Source: Cladopsammia gracilis (taxonomy: Eukaryota; Cnidaria; Anthozoa; Scleractinia; Dendrophylliidae). Taken from it: a stretch of 64,000 nucleotides of DNA. The translations under genes were made by a program, and so were the position numbers. Of the stretch, positions 1 through 10,744 are shown piece after piece. The notes below the pieces were generated by a model. That model was given only the letters and a program-made list of their open reading frames with translations. It was not told the DNA's origin and ran no database searches. Every line of letters begins with the position of its first letter. Within the stretch, counting starts at the first letter, position 1. The DNA lies in NCBI GenBank assembly GCA_022457155.1, contig JAJGOT010000138.1, forward strand, positions 1,426,501 through 1,490,500, in the 5' to 3' direction.

Positions 1-38
1 TATTCCAAATTGCACGAGAATAATCATGTGATTACTTG

Positions 39-1116
39 TTAATAATATACATGCAAAAACTTTCTGTCACGCTGCGATTGTTTTCGTTACAAAAATTCAC
101 TTTGCCACGCTTCGATTACTTTACTTCAGATTGGTCGAAATTTTGACACGTGAATTCATGCGTGAATATTCATGCACTCTCTACAAGAACTGCATCACAA
201 GTTTTTCGTCTTTCTTTGGTCCGCTGTTAGAAACTTTGTAAAAGAACGAAGCAAAACATAGACGTCGCCATGGTTTTGCTCTTATCAGCAGGCTGGTATT
301 GTTGAAAGGTTTCGACGTACGCTGCCGCCGTTTTGTTTATTCAGTTCTTTACGCCGGATCGGAAAAGTCTTCAACGCTCTTGACGACTTTGAAAGCTAAA
401 ACAACTAGGTGAAAGCTTCCAAACGGTTTTTTGTCACCGCAGGAGAATGTTTATTCACAGGTCTGAGTTCATTTGCTCCACAGGAAATTACCGAGCTTAG
501 ATTTAGACGCTTTTATGGCGCCTTTTTTCGGGCCTTTTTGCCTTCTTGTTGTAATGGGTGGACATTTCTTTCAAGCTAGAGGCCTTTAAACCACTTTGGC
601 AGCTCCTTAACTCCCGATACTTGAACAGTTTATTCTTCTATTTTAAACGTGAACAGTTATTGTTTATTGTAATTATATTGTTTAGTTAGATTCTTAGGTT
701 AGCATTTGTTTTAACTCCAGCGTAAAATTCATCACGGGTTTTCGTAGGCGCCTCATTGATTCTCCGCTTCGTTTTCTTTGTTGACTTGTATTCGTGTCCT
801 TTTTTTCTCAAATCTCCTAGTATTTCTCAGTAATTAGAACTTTTGTCTGTTTTCGTATTTTGAATCAGTTTTCTTTCAAGACTTTCTATGAAAACTTCGT
901 TATACTGTTTGCATCTTGTTTAATTTCTGTCCGCTATTTTGTTTCTGCATGGCTCGAAATCTGGTCAGCTATCCTAACTATCAATCATTTTAATTTCAAC
1001 TTTTTGTACTCAATTTCACCTTTTTTCACTCAATTTCAACTTTCTGCACTGTTTGGGATTAATTGACGTTCTCTCAGCCAATCAGAATGCAGAAATTTTT
1101 GCATGTATATTATTAA
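39..1116. mobile_element. Non-autonomous DNA transposon (MITE), TTAA-flanked
   Basis: Seen: the segment begins with TTAA (39-42) and ends with TTAA (1113-1116). The terminal 27-28 bases are inverted copies of each other apart from one extra C in the left arm; the shared core reads TAATATACATGCAAAAA. The interior is AT-rich with only short, unconvincing open frames. A TTAA at both ends is what piggyBac-type target duplication leaves, but these termini do not start with the CCC usual for piggyBac, so the superfamily is open. No transposase is present, so it could only move with help from elsewhere. Confidence 0.62.
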
Positions 1117-1160
1117 GTTCTGAAATCTAATAACTTTTACACCACACCTATGTTATTTAA

Positions 1161-1275
1161 CAGTTTTTCATCGAGGACGAGCCGAATATGAGCTGATATA
1201 TATAACCAACGAGGCGCCGCGCCGAGTTGGTTATATGTATCAGCTCATATTCGGCGAGGCCGAGATGAATAACTG
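1161..1275. repeat. Foldback hairpin element
   Basis: Seen: two arms of about 50 bp are near-perfect inverted copies around a GC-rich centre (GAGGCGCCGCGCC). Each arm carries GCCGAATATGAGCTGATA and TATAACCAAC in opposite orientation. As single-stranded DNA or RNA it would fold into one long hairpin. It looks like a short palindromic MITE; no coding capacity is visible. Confidence 0.6.
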
Positions 1276-2489
1276 TTTTAGTAAATTTTCAAACACTCAA
1301 ATAACTGGAAATTGGAAAAAAAGTATTTCCGTTTCAAAAAAATACATGACTGTCACGTCAGTGAACAAGTGTCACAAAAAGCCAGTAAATGCTAACAAGC
1401 GGCGAGATCGAGAAGAATGTTTCTTTCAAAAGTAGTTTCCTTCAAAAATAGGTTTTAATCGGACTAGCCGAAATGGTTATAGATTTGAACATTAGAATTG
1501 TGGAAATTATATTGCGGACGAGGAAAGATTTGCCCGCCACGTGCACGTGCACGTGCACGTGCACAACGTGCTCCCCGAATGTCGCCATTTTTTTCCGCGA
1601 CGGTTTTTTTCGCGTAATTCGTCATCATTTTTCCATATTTGGGCAAATTAAACGACTCAGATCGGTAGCGATTGGACCAATCAGAAATCTAGAAAATCAT
1701 TATCGAGAGGTAAAAATTTACTAGACATCTTTATTTAAAATTTCATGATCTGCACCTATCATTGAAAAAATAAGAACCTCTTTAAAACTTAAAGACTTAT
1801 TTCTTATGCATCAAATACATGTATATAAGAACCTGACCTGGAAATTGTAGGTTCTTCATACGTGGGATTTTACTGTACCTGCCATTTACACAAGTTGTTT
1901 ATAAGTCTCAGTTGTTTCAAATAAAGGGTAATATATAAAATAGGTAAATACTTACGTGCTCCGACAGGAACAAGAACACAAAACACTTCCATCACTTCCC
2001 TTGACACTTCAAAGTAAATTCCCGATCTGTCCTGGCCGCTTTGAGCTCTCCTTTGTCAGATTTACCCAGTACTGCCCGAGATACGCACGGTGCTTCGGAC
2101 AAACAAACATCTCTTTTCTCTGCGCTTCGGTCTTACAAAACAAACCTGAACGCACCAAAATCAATTCTCCCTCCGTAATCCGCTCTTCGACTCAAATGGC
2201 ATCGGGATAAATGTTGAATTATATCGTTCCTACATTGATCTAAGCTCACAAACTCAGCAATACTTCTAAATTCTCCACAGTCTTTAGATTCCCGTGTTTT
2301 TAGAAAACAAGTCGCCATGATACAAACTGCTTTCCCATCACTTTGGCGAGGTTTCAGTTTGCGTGACAACCAACTAATTTGCATATAATAAATTTTAAAT
2401 GGTATAAAATGAATGATTTTCACAAAGATAGTTTTAAAATTTGTTATAAATCATTTTAGTGTAACACATTTGTTTTTTTCTATTATGAT
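1276..2489. other. Non-coding AT-rich stretch
   Basis: Nothing recognisable as a gene is visible on either strand; the open frames are short and lack domain-like sequence. The only notable local feature is a short CACGTG hexamer repeat, listed separately. Confidence 0.5.
1538..1564. repeat. CACGTG hexamer tandem repeat
   Basis: Seen: about four and a half uninterrupted copies of CACGTG. Each unit is a palindromic E-box (the bHLH consensus), but a simple microsatellite is the plainest explanation. Confidence 0.8.
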
Positions 2490-3621
2490 AACATATATAC
2501 ATAGCCCAAGCCTAACAGCGTCGCACTTTGAACAAGCTTAACTAAGGTGAAACTTAACTAAGGTGAAAGGTTGGAAGCACAAGAATTTTAAGATTGACGA
2601 ATGGGCTATTTTCAATTGCACAGTACATTTTTATAGACGGTACAAAAGTTCACAAAAACAACTTTTCTCTGTCTAGAATAACTAGTACCACTAGTTTCCA
2701 AATAAAATACAGTTTATGTTTGTCAAAAATTGCCCGAGAGACTGATTTGAAAATCAAAAATTGCAAAAATACACAAACATATTTGCATAAGGCGATGCGA
2801 GTGAAGATAGAACTGTACTATAAAATCAAAGTCTGTTTACATAAAAAAAAAAGTCTGTTTACATAAAATCGCTTTTCAATCTATCTAATGAATGAACAAA
2901 CACATAAAAATGGACAACACAATCTTCTTTCGAAAAAATTTATTCAAATCTCCATTAGTTTACGTTTAAAACGCGTACCATTTAATTATAGCTCATCGAG
3001 TTCAAGCTTTCTTCGATGAAATTCAAGAGATCGATACAACTGAATTTAAGCACGTTTTAAAATCAATTCTCCAAAACTAACAATAACACTAATAAAAAGT
3101 CACTCACAGATTGATATCAACATAAATTCTCATCGAAAACTGCAATCTGTTTTACCTTTAAGTCCCTCGCTTGCTTGGAAATCAAATCTCCGCTTCTGGT
3201 TCTGAAATCCGTAGAAAACAAACATCTCCCGCACTGATAAAAACGTAATACATGAAGCTCCTCGAAGCAAGATTTTATCCCTGAAAGCTCGTCTTTTTCC
3301 ACTAAAGCGGCTTCTGAGTATACCTTAATTAGTATCCCTGTCTTGAGTAGCAAACCGCGAAAAAATGCAGGAAAATAACGACTTTAATTCTCCGCTAGAC
3401 ACAACAAAACAACTAAAGTGTTTACCGAGCTCACGGCTGGGTGGCCCCGCGAAAAACAAAGCCTTGCTTTCAAGATCCCGGATGTTGTTCCAACACGGCG
3501 GGCGGACGGACACGCGCCCGCGAAATATTCCGCTAGCCATGACCATGAAAAATGATGGCATAGGTTCTATGAGTATGGAGCTGCGCAGCCAGGCCTTCGG
3601 CCTGGCAAGTGCTCCGCTAAT
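2490..3621. repeat. Left arm of a long inverted repeat
   Basis: Seen: this stretch reappears in reverse complement, diverged and with indels, at 5289-7400. Matching landmarks include the phrase around 2515 (CTAACAGCGTCGC) against 7367-7379, the open frame 3117-3353 (-) against 6241-6488 (+), and the block around 3500-3600 against 5285-5400. The arms look like long terminal inverted repeats, or a duplicated element in opposite orientation, around a core of about 1.7 kb. The short open frames inside are related between arms but frame-broken, so no gene is called. Confidence 0.65.
3588..3606. repeat. Perfect short hairpin
   Basis: Seen: GCCAGGCC, loop TTC, GGCCTGGC, an 8-bp perfect GC-rich stem. 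It lies near the inner edge of the left inverted-repeat arm and is not kept in the right arm. The role is unknown; it is probably part of a decayed mobile element. Confidence 0.6.
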
Positions 3622-5288
3622 ATACTTGTTCAAATGAAAAGTGGCTTAGAATATGATTCATTTACTTGCCCTGCACCAGAGTGGTTTCTGAGTGGTTTCC
3701 ATGACCTTTTCTCTATGAACCTAAAATATTTTACCTTTATGATTTTGAAATAAAATTATCTAAAGGTTTATCTGAAGGTTTTGAGAAGGCATTTTAAGCA
3801 AACTTTAGAGCTGTGAATATTTTTTCGGTCAAGCGACAGAAGCAAGTGATCGATCAAGTACAGATTATACTCATTATACAGAGTTACCGTTTGTAAACAA
3901 AGTTCCGTGATTGCCAAATTAAGCCTCTCGCCGCCCCTTCTCTCCAGGCGGATACCCGCACATTTGACTTTAGAACCTTTTAAAACAAGGTAAGATCTTG
4001 ATCTTGATATAAATTTTATATCAGATTTTTGTACCACAATTGAGATTTTAGCTCTCGAATCTCAGCATGTTTCTTGGCAGTCGCGTGACCTGTTTAGAGT
4101 GGTGTCTTTCGGGACTTACAGATTGTCTGCAAAATTATCAGGGCCCGGTTGTTCGAAAGCAGGGTTAAACTAACCTCCTGTTAGGCCTAACCGGAGGTTA
4201 AATGTCTTAACCGCGGGTTTGTTAACCCGAGGTTGAAATGGCATTGTTCAAAACGCGGTTAGAGGTCCGGTTAGCTAACCTCGGGTTAAGCACGGCTAAC
4301 CCACGGTTAGTGTCCCATAATACTCTTTAGAAGTTGTTTTGTACCTGCTATTGTTTATAGGGATAGGAACATTGTTTAGATCATTCATCTATTGTTTTGG
4401 TGAGCCAATAAAACAACTCGTTCAACGGAGGTACGACATGACCCGAATTTTGAGAGGATTTCAAGGTCAAGCATCACAGGCAAGAAGGAAAAACGGCTCA
4501 CCTTCACGGATTTGTATTCTTACGGCTAGAAGAAGCTAAACGTTTTGTGCATCTTTATTTTCAGACAACTTGAAAATATTAACTAGCGTTGTGGTGGTCA
4601 TCTGCGTGAAAAAAAAACTCTAGACTCACATCTTGAAGGTTATTTAATTGGAGTCAAAAATGAAAAAGTAAGTGGAAAGTTTAATACTGGAATTAGTTTG
4701 ATCTTGAGTTCATCATTTCAACAAGCCGCTTGTCTGCTGTTTATTTCTCAAACTTTAATACACGGTGGCGACAGTGTTCTTGGATTCTCGGATATTATCC
4801 GAAAACATTTGTAAAAATGCAGTAGACTTGTACCATTTCAAAGAAAGGCGGATTAATAAAACATGCTTTTTCACTGAAGTATATTTTTACGACGTTTATT
4901 CATAGAAAATTAGAATAAAAACTGAATACTGAACAGCTTAAATTGCTGACCTTTTCTTAGATTTTATGCCAGTTTAGTTTTTCTTGAAGTTTGGTTGTAA
5001 TTTTAGGGGTGACGGAGGGAGCCCAAACAAGTAAAGGCAAACTTTCTCAGTGCTGATTCGAAGAGTTCAAAATAATTGCCACCGTTTCTCTATTGTTTGA
5101 AAAGTAAAAAAAGCTCTTCATGGATTTTTAAGAACCCGATTTATCTCATAAAAGGTAGAAACTAAGCCAGGGAGAACTGTTGGTCTTAAAATCGGGCTCT
5201 GAGGGAGACGGATTGGCCCGGACGTGATCGCTCCCGTAGAAAAGCGAAAACATATTATTTGCAAAAAAGAAAATCATTTTTATTACTT
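3622..5288. other. Core between inverted-repeat arms, no gene seen
   Basis: No coding region is recognised here. Apart from the MITE-like stretch at 4141-4312, the sequence is AT-rich and unstructured. If the flanking arms are terminal repeats, this core would have held the transposase. None is visible, so the element would be non-autonomous or decayed. Confidence 0.4.
4141..4312. mobile_element. MITE-like fragment (Harbinger-style end)
   Basis: Seen: it opens with GGGCCCGGTTGTTCGAAAG and is followed by alternating AACC/GGTT words such as AACCGGAGGTTAA and AACCTCGGGTTAA, giving many small dyads. Ends of this style are common in PIF/Harbinger-like MITEs of invertebrates (family knowledge). 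A matching inverted end was not found, so it is partial or diverged. Confidence 0.4.
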
Positions 5289-5519
5289 ATAGCGGAGCTC
5301 GCGGGCCCCATACTCATAGAACCTAGAACTCATAGAACCTGCCCGTCATTTTCCATGGTCATGGCTGGCGGAATGTTTCGCGGGCGCGTCGTGTGCCCGC
5401 CGTACACGTTGGGCGCGACTCGCGGGCGCGTATGACGTCGTATGACGTCGCAAAACTTGCGCGTATGACGCCACACAACATCCGGGATCTTAACAATTTT
5501 GAAACCAAAGCGGGGCTTT

Positions 5520-5521
<2 letters not shown>

Positions 5522-5560
<39 letters not shown>
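5522..5560. repeat. (TAA)13 microsatellite, LINE 3' tail
   Basis: Seen: thirteen uninterrupted TAA triplets. They sit exactly where the LINE fragment on the minus strand should end, so they read as its (TTA)n 3' tail. CR1/jockey-like LINEs often end in short tandem tails rather than poly(A) (family knowledge). Confidence 0.85.
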
Positions 5561-5562
<2 letters not shown>

Positions 5563-6210
5563 TCTTTATTACCGTGTCTATGTATTTATCTCATAGAGCT
5601 AATTGGGGACACCTACTATTACAAAATAAAAAGAATAATTTTGATTCTAAAGAGACTATGTACAATATCACATTAAGTAATAATTTAACTGAATAAACTA
5701 TACATTAAGTTTTAAAAATATTTAGATGACATATATGAAAGCTTATTAAAATGTACGTAATTGTGAATAATCACGTGCTACAAAGGTTGCAGCAGTTGCT
5801 GCTGTCTTCCACTAGGCTGGCCAGGTCAACGCTACGGATATTAGCTTTAAACGAGCTAAGGCTTGGTAATTCACGCATACTGTTTCCTAATTTGGACCAG
5901 ATATATGGTCCTTGATACCTAAGTGTGTGCTTACCATAACGCATGGTATTAAATCGTGGTATTTCAAAGTCACTTTTTCTAAGGTTATAACGAGTGCCCT
6001 TACGAGTAAATATCTCAGATATGTAGCTAGGTATTAGATTGTTCTTTACTTTATTCATTAGTATTGCAATGTCCTGTAGGCGTCTATTGTGAAGCGTAGA
6101 TAACTTAGCGCGCTTGAGAAGTTCTTCATATGTCTCTGTTGTTGTGTTATAGACTGCACGCAGGGCTCGCTCTTGAATGCGTTCGATACATGGCAAAATG
6201 TCACGTCAGC
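5522..6210 (-). pseudogene. 5'-truncated LINE, reverse transcriptase C-terminal fragment
   Basis: Seen: the minus-strand frame ending at 5771 encodes about 140 residues after the last upstream stop. It contains IERIQERALRAVYN near the start, then EELLKRAKLSTLHNRRLQDIA and YISEIF. This order is typical of the region after the reverse transcriptase domain in jockey/CR1-type LINEs (family knowledge). A 3' untranslated part of about 210 bp and a (TTA)n tail follow. There is no start codon, RT core or endonuclease, so this is a dead, 5'-truncated insertion. It splits the right inverted-repeat arm and is therefore younger than it. Confidence 0.78.
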
Positions 6211-7788
6211 TAAGTTTTGCTTTCCCTGCATTTTTTCGCGGTTTGCTACTCAAGACAGGGATACTAATTAAGGGATACTCAGAAGCCGCTATAGTGGAAA
6301 AAGAAGAGCTTTCAGGGATAAAATCTTGCTTCGAGGAACTTCATAAGTTTTTATCAATGCAGAAGCATTGCGGAGAGATGTTTGTTTTACGGATTTCAGA
6401 ACCAAAAGAGCGGAGATTTAAAGACTTTCGAGAAGACGAAGGACTTAAAGGTAAAAAAATTACATTTTTCGATGGAAATTTATGTTGATATCAATCTGTG
6501 ATTGACTTTTTCTTTGTGCTCTAGTTAATTTTGGAGAATTGTTTATAAAACGTGCTTAAATTCAGTTGCATTGATTTCTTGAATTTATAGTTTTTTCAAT
6601 AGTATGCTATAATTAACAACTCTTTTTAATTTTATAAGTCAATAATTTTTACAGATTTCGATTTTTGAATCTTAGATTTCTTAGTGTTATTTTATTTTAT
6701 TTTCCACTTTCGATTTTATTTTTATTTTTAGTTATTTATTATTTAGTTACAGGACCCTTTTGATAACAGTTCTTTTTAATAGAACTGATAGGTTATCCTG
6801 TATAAACATAAACATAACATAAACTTATTGAGATTTGAATAAAATTTTTCTAAAGAAGATTTTGTTGTGCAATTTTATGTGTTTGTTCATTCATTACATA
6901 GGTTGAAAAGCGATTTTATGTAAACAAAACAAGACTTGGATTTTATAGTAACTGTTCTAACTTCACTCGCGTCGCCTTATGCAAATATGTTTGTGTATTT
7001 TTTGCAATTTTGATTCCAAATCAGTTTCTCTATGTAATAGGTGTATTTTATTCGGAAATTAGTCATACTAGTTATTCTAGACCCAGAATAACCCTTCACT
7101 GTGGAATGAGCCTTGCTTTTTTTCGTTTATTGCTATTATTTATAGCTGATTACATCCTCAATTTGGATCCTGTGCTTCTGTTTTGTTACGTTGGTCCTTG
7201 CCTTCAAAATTCCAGAAGTTGTTTTCGTGAACTTTTGTGCGGTCTTGATGTACTGTGCAGACGGTCGCGTAATTCTGTTTTTGGGAATAGCCGGGTCGTC
7301 AATCTTAATTCTTGTGCTTCCGACCTTTCACCTTAGTTAAGCTTATCATCGGCTTATTGTTCAGGGAGCGACGCTGTTAGGCTCAGCCTATCTGTATATA
7401 TTATACTAAACCCTTTTAGTGTACAAAGTTTGAAGGGAAACTTTATTCTGACGCGAAATCGACCGGACCGGTCTTAGCGGGACTGCCTCTTATGGCGTTA
7501 TTTTGTCTCTTTAATTAATATTTCTTTGCGTTCATCACTTTTGGCGATTTTTTTCTTCCTATTTCAAGACAATAAAGTAAGCTTACAGCAAGCTCCTGCC
7601 CATAATCACGAAAACACGATATATCCGCCAGGACAGTGTCCCTTTAACACATAGTCTATTTAAAGTGTAAATAAAATCATAGATTGTACTTTTTAGTTGC
7701 ATAACATTGCTAAAGCGCACTTAAGCTTGTTAAATCACGATTAAGCTAAAATCTTTTTCACCGTACAGAATATAAATTAATTGATTGC

Positions 7789-7804
7789 TTTTATAAAACA
7801 AGGC
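7789..7804. repeat. SINE target-site duplication, left copy
   Basis: Seen: TTTTATAAAACAAGGC, repeated at 8101-8116 with one C/T difference. The pair brackets the SINE exactly. Confidence 0.8.
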
Positions 7805-8100
7805 GGGCGGCATGGTGGTCTAGTGGTTAGAGCGTCGGACGTTCAACCTGAAGGTCGGTGGTTCGAAGCCTGGTCTCTGCCGCCGTGTTGTTTCCTTAGA
7901 CAAGAAACTTTACTCCCCACTGTCTCTCTCCACCCAGGTGTATAAATGGGTACCGGCGTCAAAATGCTGGGGGTAACCCTGCGATGGACTAGCATCCCAT
8001 CCAGGGGGGAGTAGCAATATTCCTAGTTGCTTCATGCTACGGAAACCGGGTTAAGCTCCGGCCGTGTGGGCCATCGTGGCCCGAGTGCGACTTTACCTTT
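7805..8100 (+). mobile_element. tRNA-derived SINE
   Basis: Seen: a tRNA-like head with a 7-bp acceptor pair (GGCGGCA with TGCCGCC), an A box TGGTCTAGTGG and a B-box-like GGTTCGAAGCC, but a poor anticodon arm. It is followed by a body containing CCCTGCGATGGACTAGCATC and CATGCTACGGAAACCGGG, ending in CTTTACCTTTT. Flanking 16-bp direct repeats show retrotransposition. Related bodies are widespread in invertebrate SINEs (family knowledge). The head is Pol III promoter material, not a working tRNA gene. Confidence 0.85.
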
Positions 8101-8116
8101 TTTTATAAAATAAGGC
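8101..8116. repeat. SINE target-site duplication, right copy
   Basis: Seen: TTTTATAAAATAAGGC directly after the SINE T-run, a one-mismatch copy of 7789-7804. Confidence 0.8.
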
Positions 8117-9037
8117 AAACGAGCTTGTTTGAATTTTGAAAAATCACTGCAACTACAGCCTCGTAGAAAGTTCAGCTTTATTCTTCGTACAGAACTATAG
8201 GTGGAGTTTAACCTCTAAAATCACCTTCGAGATTCTAAAATCAGCTTCCAGATTCAGCGTAAGATTCTTACTATCAGAAGCGCCTAGCTATAATTTGCGT
8301 CATCATTAGGTGGGACACTCAAGACAAGTTCACGTTTCGCTTTTTAATCATGCGTTAATTATGCGTGCGTTCTCTCCCCCCCCCCCCCAATGTTATTGTT
8401 GTTTCCCAGTTTTTTCCAACATTGAAGGGGAGAGAGGGACTACAGTCCCAACAAATGTGTCGGGGATTGTCTCTAAAGTAACAATAAGACAGTTGAAGCG
8501 ATATATAGAATAGTGTATGAGATCATGTTTTCAAGTTGCCATGTCACTGAAAAAAAGTGCCATCGGTTAGGAATAGACCAAGAACACCTTAATAAAATAG
8601 CATAGCATCTGTTGGAAATGACAGGTTGTTTTAAGAAATTAGTATGAAATATTGAGTGGCAAAACTTTGCAAAGAATATGGCACGAAATAAATGGGGTTG
8701 GCGGCAAATCGTTTGTTTCCACAGTCTGACATTTAATATATAACTTAATTCAATTCAAGTTCATATATGTAATTGAATTAAAACCTTTGAACGCTGGAAT
8801 GAATATGTTCAAATATGTTGAGCGGATTGTTTACAACGTACGTTATTCTTTCTGCATCAGTGAAACGAGTGACAATCATAGAAAACTTTACTCCTGTAAG
8901 TTTGTGGTGAATAAGAAAATGTGACAGAATGTGTTGTAACTGATAATTCTCAAGATTCTGAGCAGTCAGATGATAAAACACTGTTAAGCTCCCGTCAAAT
9001 TGGCAGTGTTTACTTAATAGACCTTAATAACGTATAG
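8117..9037. other. Non-coding stretch with C13 homopolymer
   Basis: No gene is recognised. A run of 13 C residues lies at 8376-8388 and would be prone to slippage and sequencing error. The remaining sequence is AT-rich without clear structure. Confidence 0.5.
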
Positions 9038-9490
9038 TCAGGCAAATGTGGCTCTAGTACCTACGCGGGAAGAGTTTTCAAGAGCAGTTTTGATAGTTTC
9101 TCCAATGCAGACACCTGCTCGAATTGTGAGGTAGTGCAGTGGGTTTGTAGCCACGAAACTCACAGAGAACGGGGCATTCACTACCACATGGCTGTGAAGT
9201 TAAGTGCTCGTCGATGGTGGCTCAAAGTGAGAAATTATCTAGACGACAAACATTCCATTAAAGTTAATTTTAGCAACCGCCACTACAATTACTATTCTGC
9301 CTGGTAATATACTATCAAACAAGATTCTTCGTACCTCGAATCACCAGACCACCCTGACTTAAGGAACGCCTGGCAAGCAACTTCATGCCAAGCCAGTCTT
9401 GCGCGCAGAAATGCTAGTAACGCAAATGAAGGTTGCAGTGACAGAAATGCAAAACGACGTACATGTAAGAAAAACTTACAGTCAAGAGCG
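9038..9490 (+). pseudogene. HUH-endonuclease (Rep-like) pseudogene
   Basis: Seen: one frame reads about 89 codons from 9038, meets TAA at 9305-9307, and continues in the same frame for at least 60 codons. Before the stop it has EVVQWVCSHE, then GIHYHMAVKLS (an H-x-H metal-site pattern), then VNFSNRHYNYYSAW. Directly after the stop comes YTIKQDSSYLESPDHPDL, a Y-x-x-K pattern. H-x-H followed by Y-x-x-K is the arrangement of HUH/Rep nucleases; a protein family of this kind is dispersed in cnidarian genomes (recollection, not searched). The nonsense codon and the lack of a start make it a decayed copy. The exact family name is uncertain. Confidence 0.6.
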
Positions 9491-9647
9491 TCGAACCGTG
9501 GCCACCCGGCTAAAGTTTTTGACAGGTTTTTGATTAGTTTGATGGGTTTTATGGTTTCCGGTTGCAGTAAACTACCAATCAGAGGCCTTAAAAATCGAAG
9601 TCGGGAAATCGAAGCCGCGCTTCTTCGTTCAGTTCAGTTGCAAAAAT

Positions 9648-10013
9648 ATGGCGTTGCAGGTAAAAATAGATTACGGTGGGGAACGATTTGCGACATTTAT
9701 ACTGAGAAATGTCACATACGAAACCCTGCTTCAGACCATACAGAGGAATTGTTCACCACTTGCTCACCTTGATCAAGATTCTATCAGACTTCGCTATAAA
9801 GACGAAGATGGAGACTTTGTAAATATCAGTCCAGATGATCCTTTTCCTTTTTCTGAAATGTAGCGAACGGCAAAGCAAGTAGGCGATCGAGACTACAAAA
9901 AAATCTACATCAAGGCCCACGAGGTGAATTCCCCAGTTCCACAAAAAATGAGAAGGCTTGACTCTGGTGGATTGTCAACTTCTGCTGCTTTCAGTGGCCG
10001 CGGCCGCACTTAG
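9648..10013 (+). pseudogene. PB1-domain gene copy with premature stop
   Basis: Seen: ATG at 9648 opens a frame starting MALQVKIDYGGERF. It carries an acidic OPCA-type motif, YKDEDGDFVNISPDD, at about residues 50-64, then TAG at 9861-9863 after 71 residues. The same frame then reads on for 49 codons through KKIYIKAHEV to a second TAG at 10011. PB1 domains (p62, NBR1, TFG, MEKK types) are about 80-85 residues long and end with a strand like the IYIK seen after the stop (family knowledge). The first TAG therefore cuts the domain just before its last strand. It could be a retrocopy or a broken first exon. The region after about 9995 runs into the GGTTAA-rich repeat, so the rest of the gene is missing or displaced. 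Confidence 0.6.
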
Positions 10014-10744
10014 CAGGTTAACTGGGTTACTTTGTAATTTACCAGGTTAAAATTCGCAAAAAAAATTAACTCCGTTAAAAGGCGTTTTTCTGAAATAGCA
10101 GAGTTAACTTTTGTAAGCGGCCGCATTGGAGTGGGTTAATTTCGGGTGACTTTTGGGCCATTTGTCTTTAGTCTGCGTTCCTGTCTTGATCAAAGAAGAG
10201 GTGTCTACTTTGTCGCTTGATCGGTTCAGTTTCTCTGCAATTTCCTCCCATTTCTTTGAACTACCGCTCCCTTTTAGCACTTTTCTGTGCTCTTTACACA
10301 GATCTATCAAAATTCCTTCTTCGGTTGTTGTCCACGGCGTTATCTTCTTCGACATCCTATTTTACCTGAACTCGGCTGGCTGGTTTCGGAATTTGACGGC
10401 GATTGAGGACGCGGCGAATCAAATTCAGGCATGTCAAACGAAGTTTGTGGATTTGCCGGATATGGAAACGAAAACTGGCGAATACCCAGGAAAATAACCG
10501 CTTCTCCAAGAATTATGTTCCCAAGGATAAATTCTCGCCATCTTCAATCTCGTACGTGATTCGGTGAAGTACAAAGGGTTTCTCAAATTACCGCGTGGGC
10601 GGTGATGATTGACAGCTCGGAGAATTAACCTGGTTAAAACGACCTAGAAAGGTAGTTTAGAATTAACCTAACCCGGTTAAAAAATCTATTTTTCACTGAT
10701 TAATTTCCATGGGAACCGCTAACCCGGTTAAAAGTCGGTTAAAC
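9996..10744. mobile_element. GGTTAA-rich repeat with Myb/SANT frame
   Basis: Seen: GCGGCCGC occurs near both edges of the left part (10,000 and 10,118). The word GGTTAA, usually preceded by CC/CA/CG, recurs at both ends (around 10016, 10043, 10631, 10675, 10725) with some inverted pairs. A Myb-like frame lies inside. This suggests a Harbinger-type derivative, because those transposons carry a second Myb/SANT protein (family knowledge). Clean terminal repeats and a target duplication were not identified. Confidence 0.35.
10104..10355 (-). CDS. Myb/SANT-like DNA-binding fragment
   Basis: Seen: 83 residues from ATG 10355. A tryptophan-led helix (PWTTTEEGILIDLCKEH) is followed by KKWEEIAEKLN and then TKDKW, the W...W...W spacing of Myb/SANT or trihelix-type domains. 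The frame stops shortly after the last tryptophan, so it may be one exon or a truncated copy. Myb-like proteins of this kind accompany PIF/Harbinger transposases and also occur as host genes. Its position inside a repeat-rich stretch favours the transposon reading. No transposase was seen nearby. Confidence 0.45.
   Translation of the reverse strand: MSKKITPWTTTEEGILIDLCKEHRKVLKGSGSSKKWEEIAEKLNRSSDKVDTSSLIKTGTQTKDKWPKSHPKLTHSNAAAYKS

Larger units (their letters stand above)
5289..7400. repeat. Right arm of the long inverted repeat (interrupted)
   Basis: Seen: it is the reverse-complement counterpart of 2490-3621. Homology runs from AGCGGAGCTC at 5291 to about 5517, stops at a TAA microsatellite, and resumes near 6217 at CCTGCATTTTTTCGCGG. 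The gap is filled by a LINE fragment. The open frame 6177-6488 (+) shares most of its residues with 3117-3353 (-), including KTGILIK and SGIKSCFEELH, and reads like a decayed coding piece of unknown function. Confidence 0.62.

Noticed and set aside
860..1066. Short hydrophobic plus-strand frame in the MITE
   Set aside because: AT-rich chance frame inside a non-autonomous element, without start context or homology.
7805..7877. Functional tRNA gene at the SINE head
   Set aside because: Acceptor and box motifs are good, but the anticodon arm does not pair properly and a SINE body and target duplications follow.
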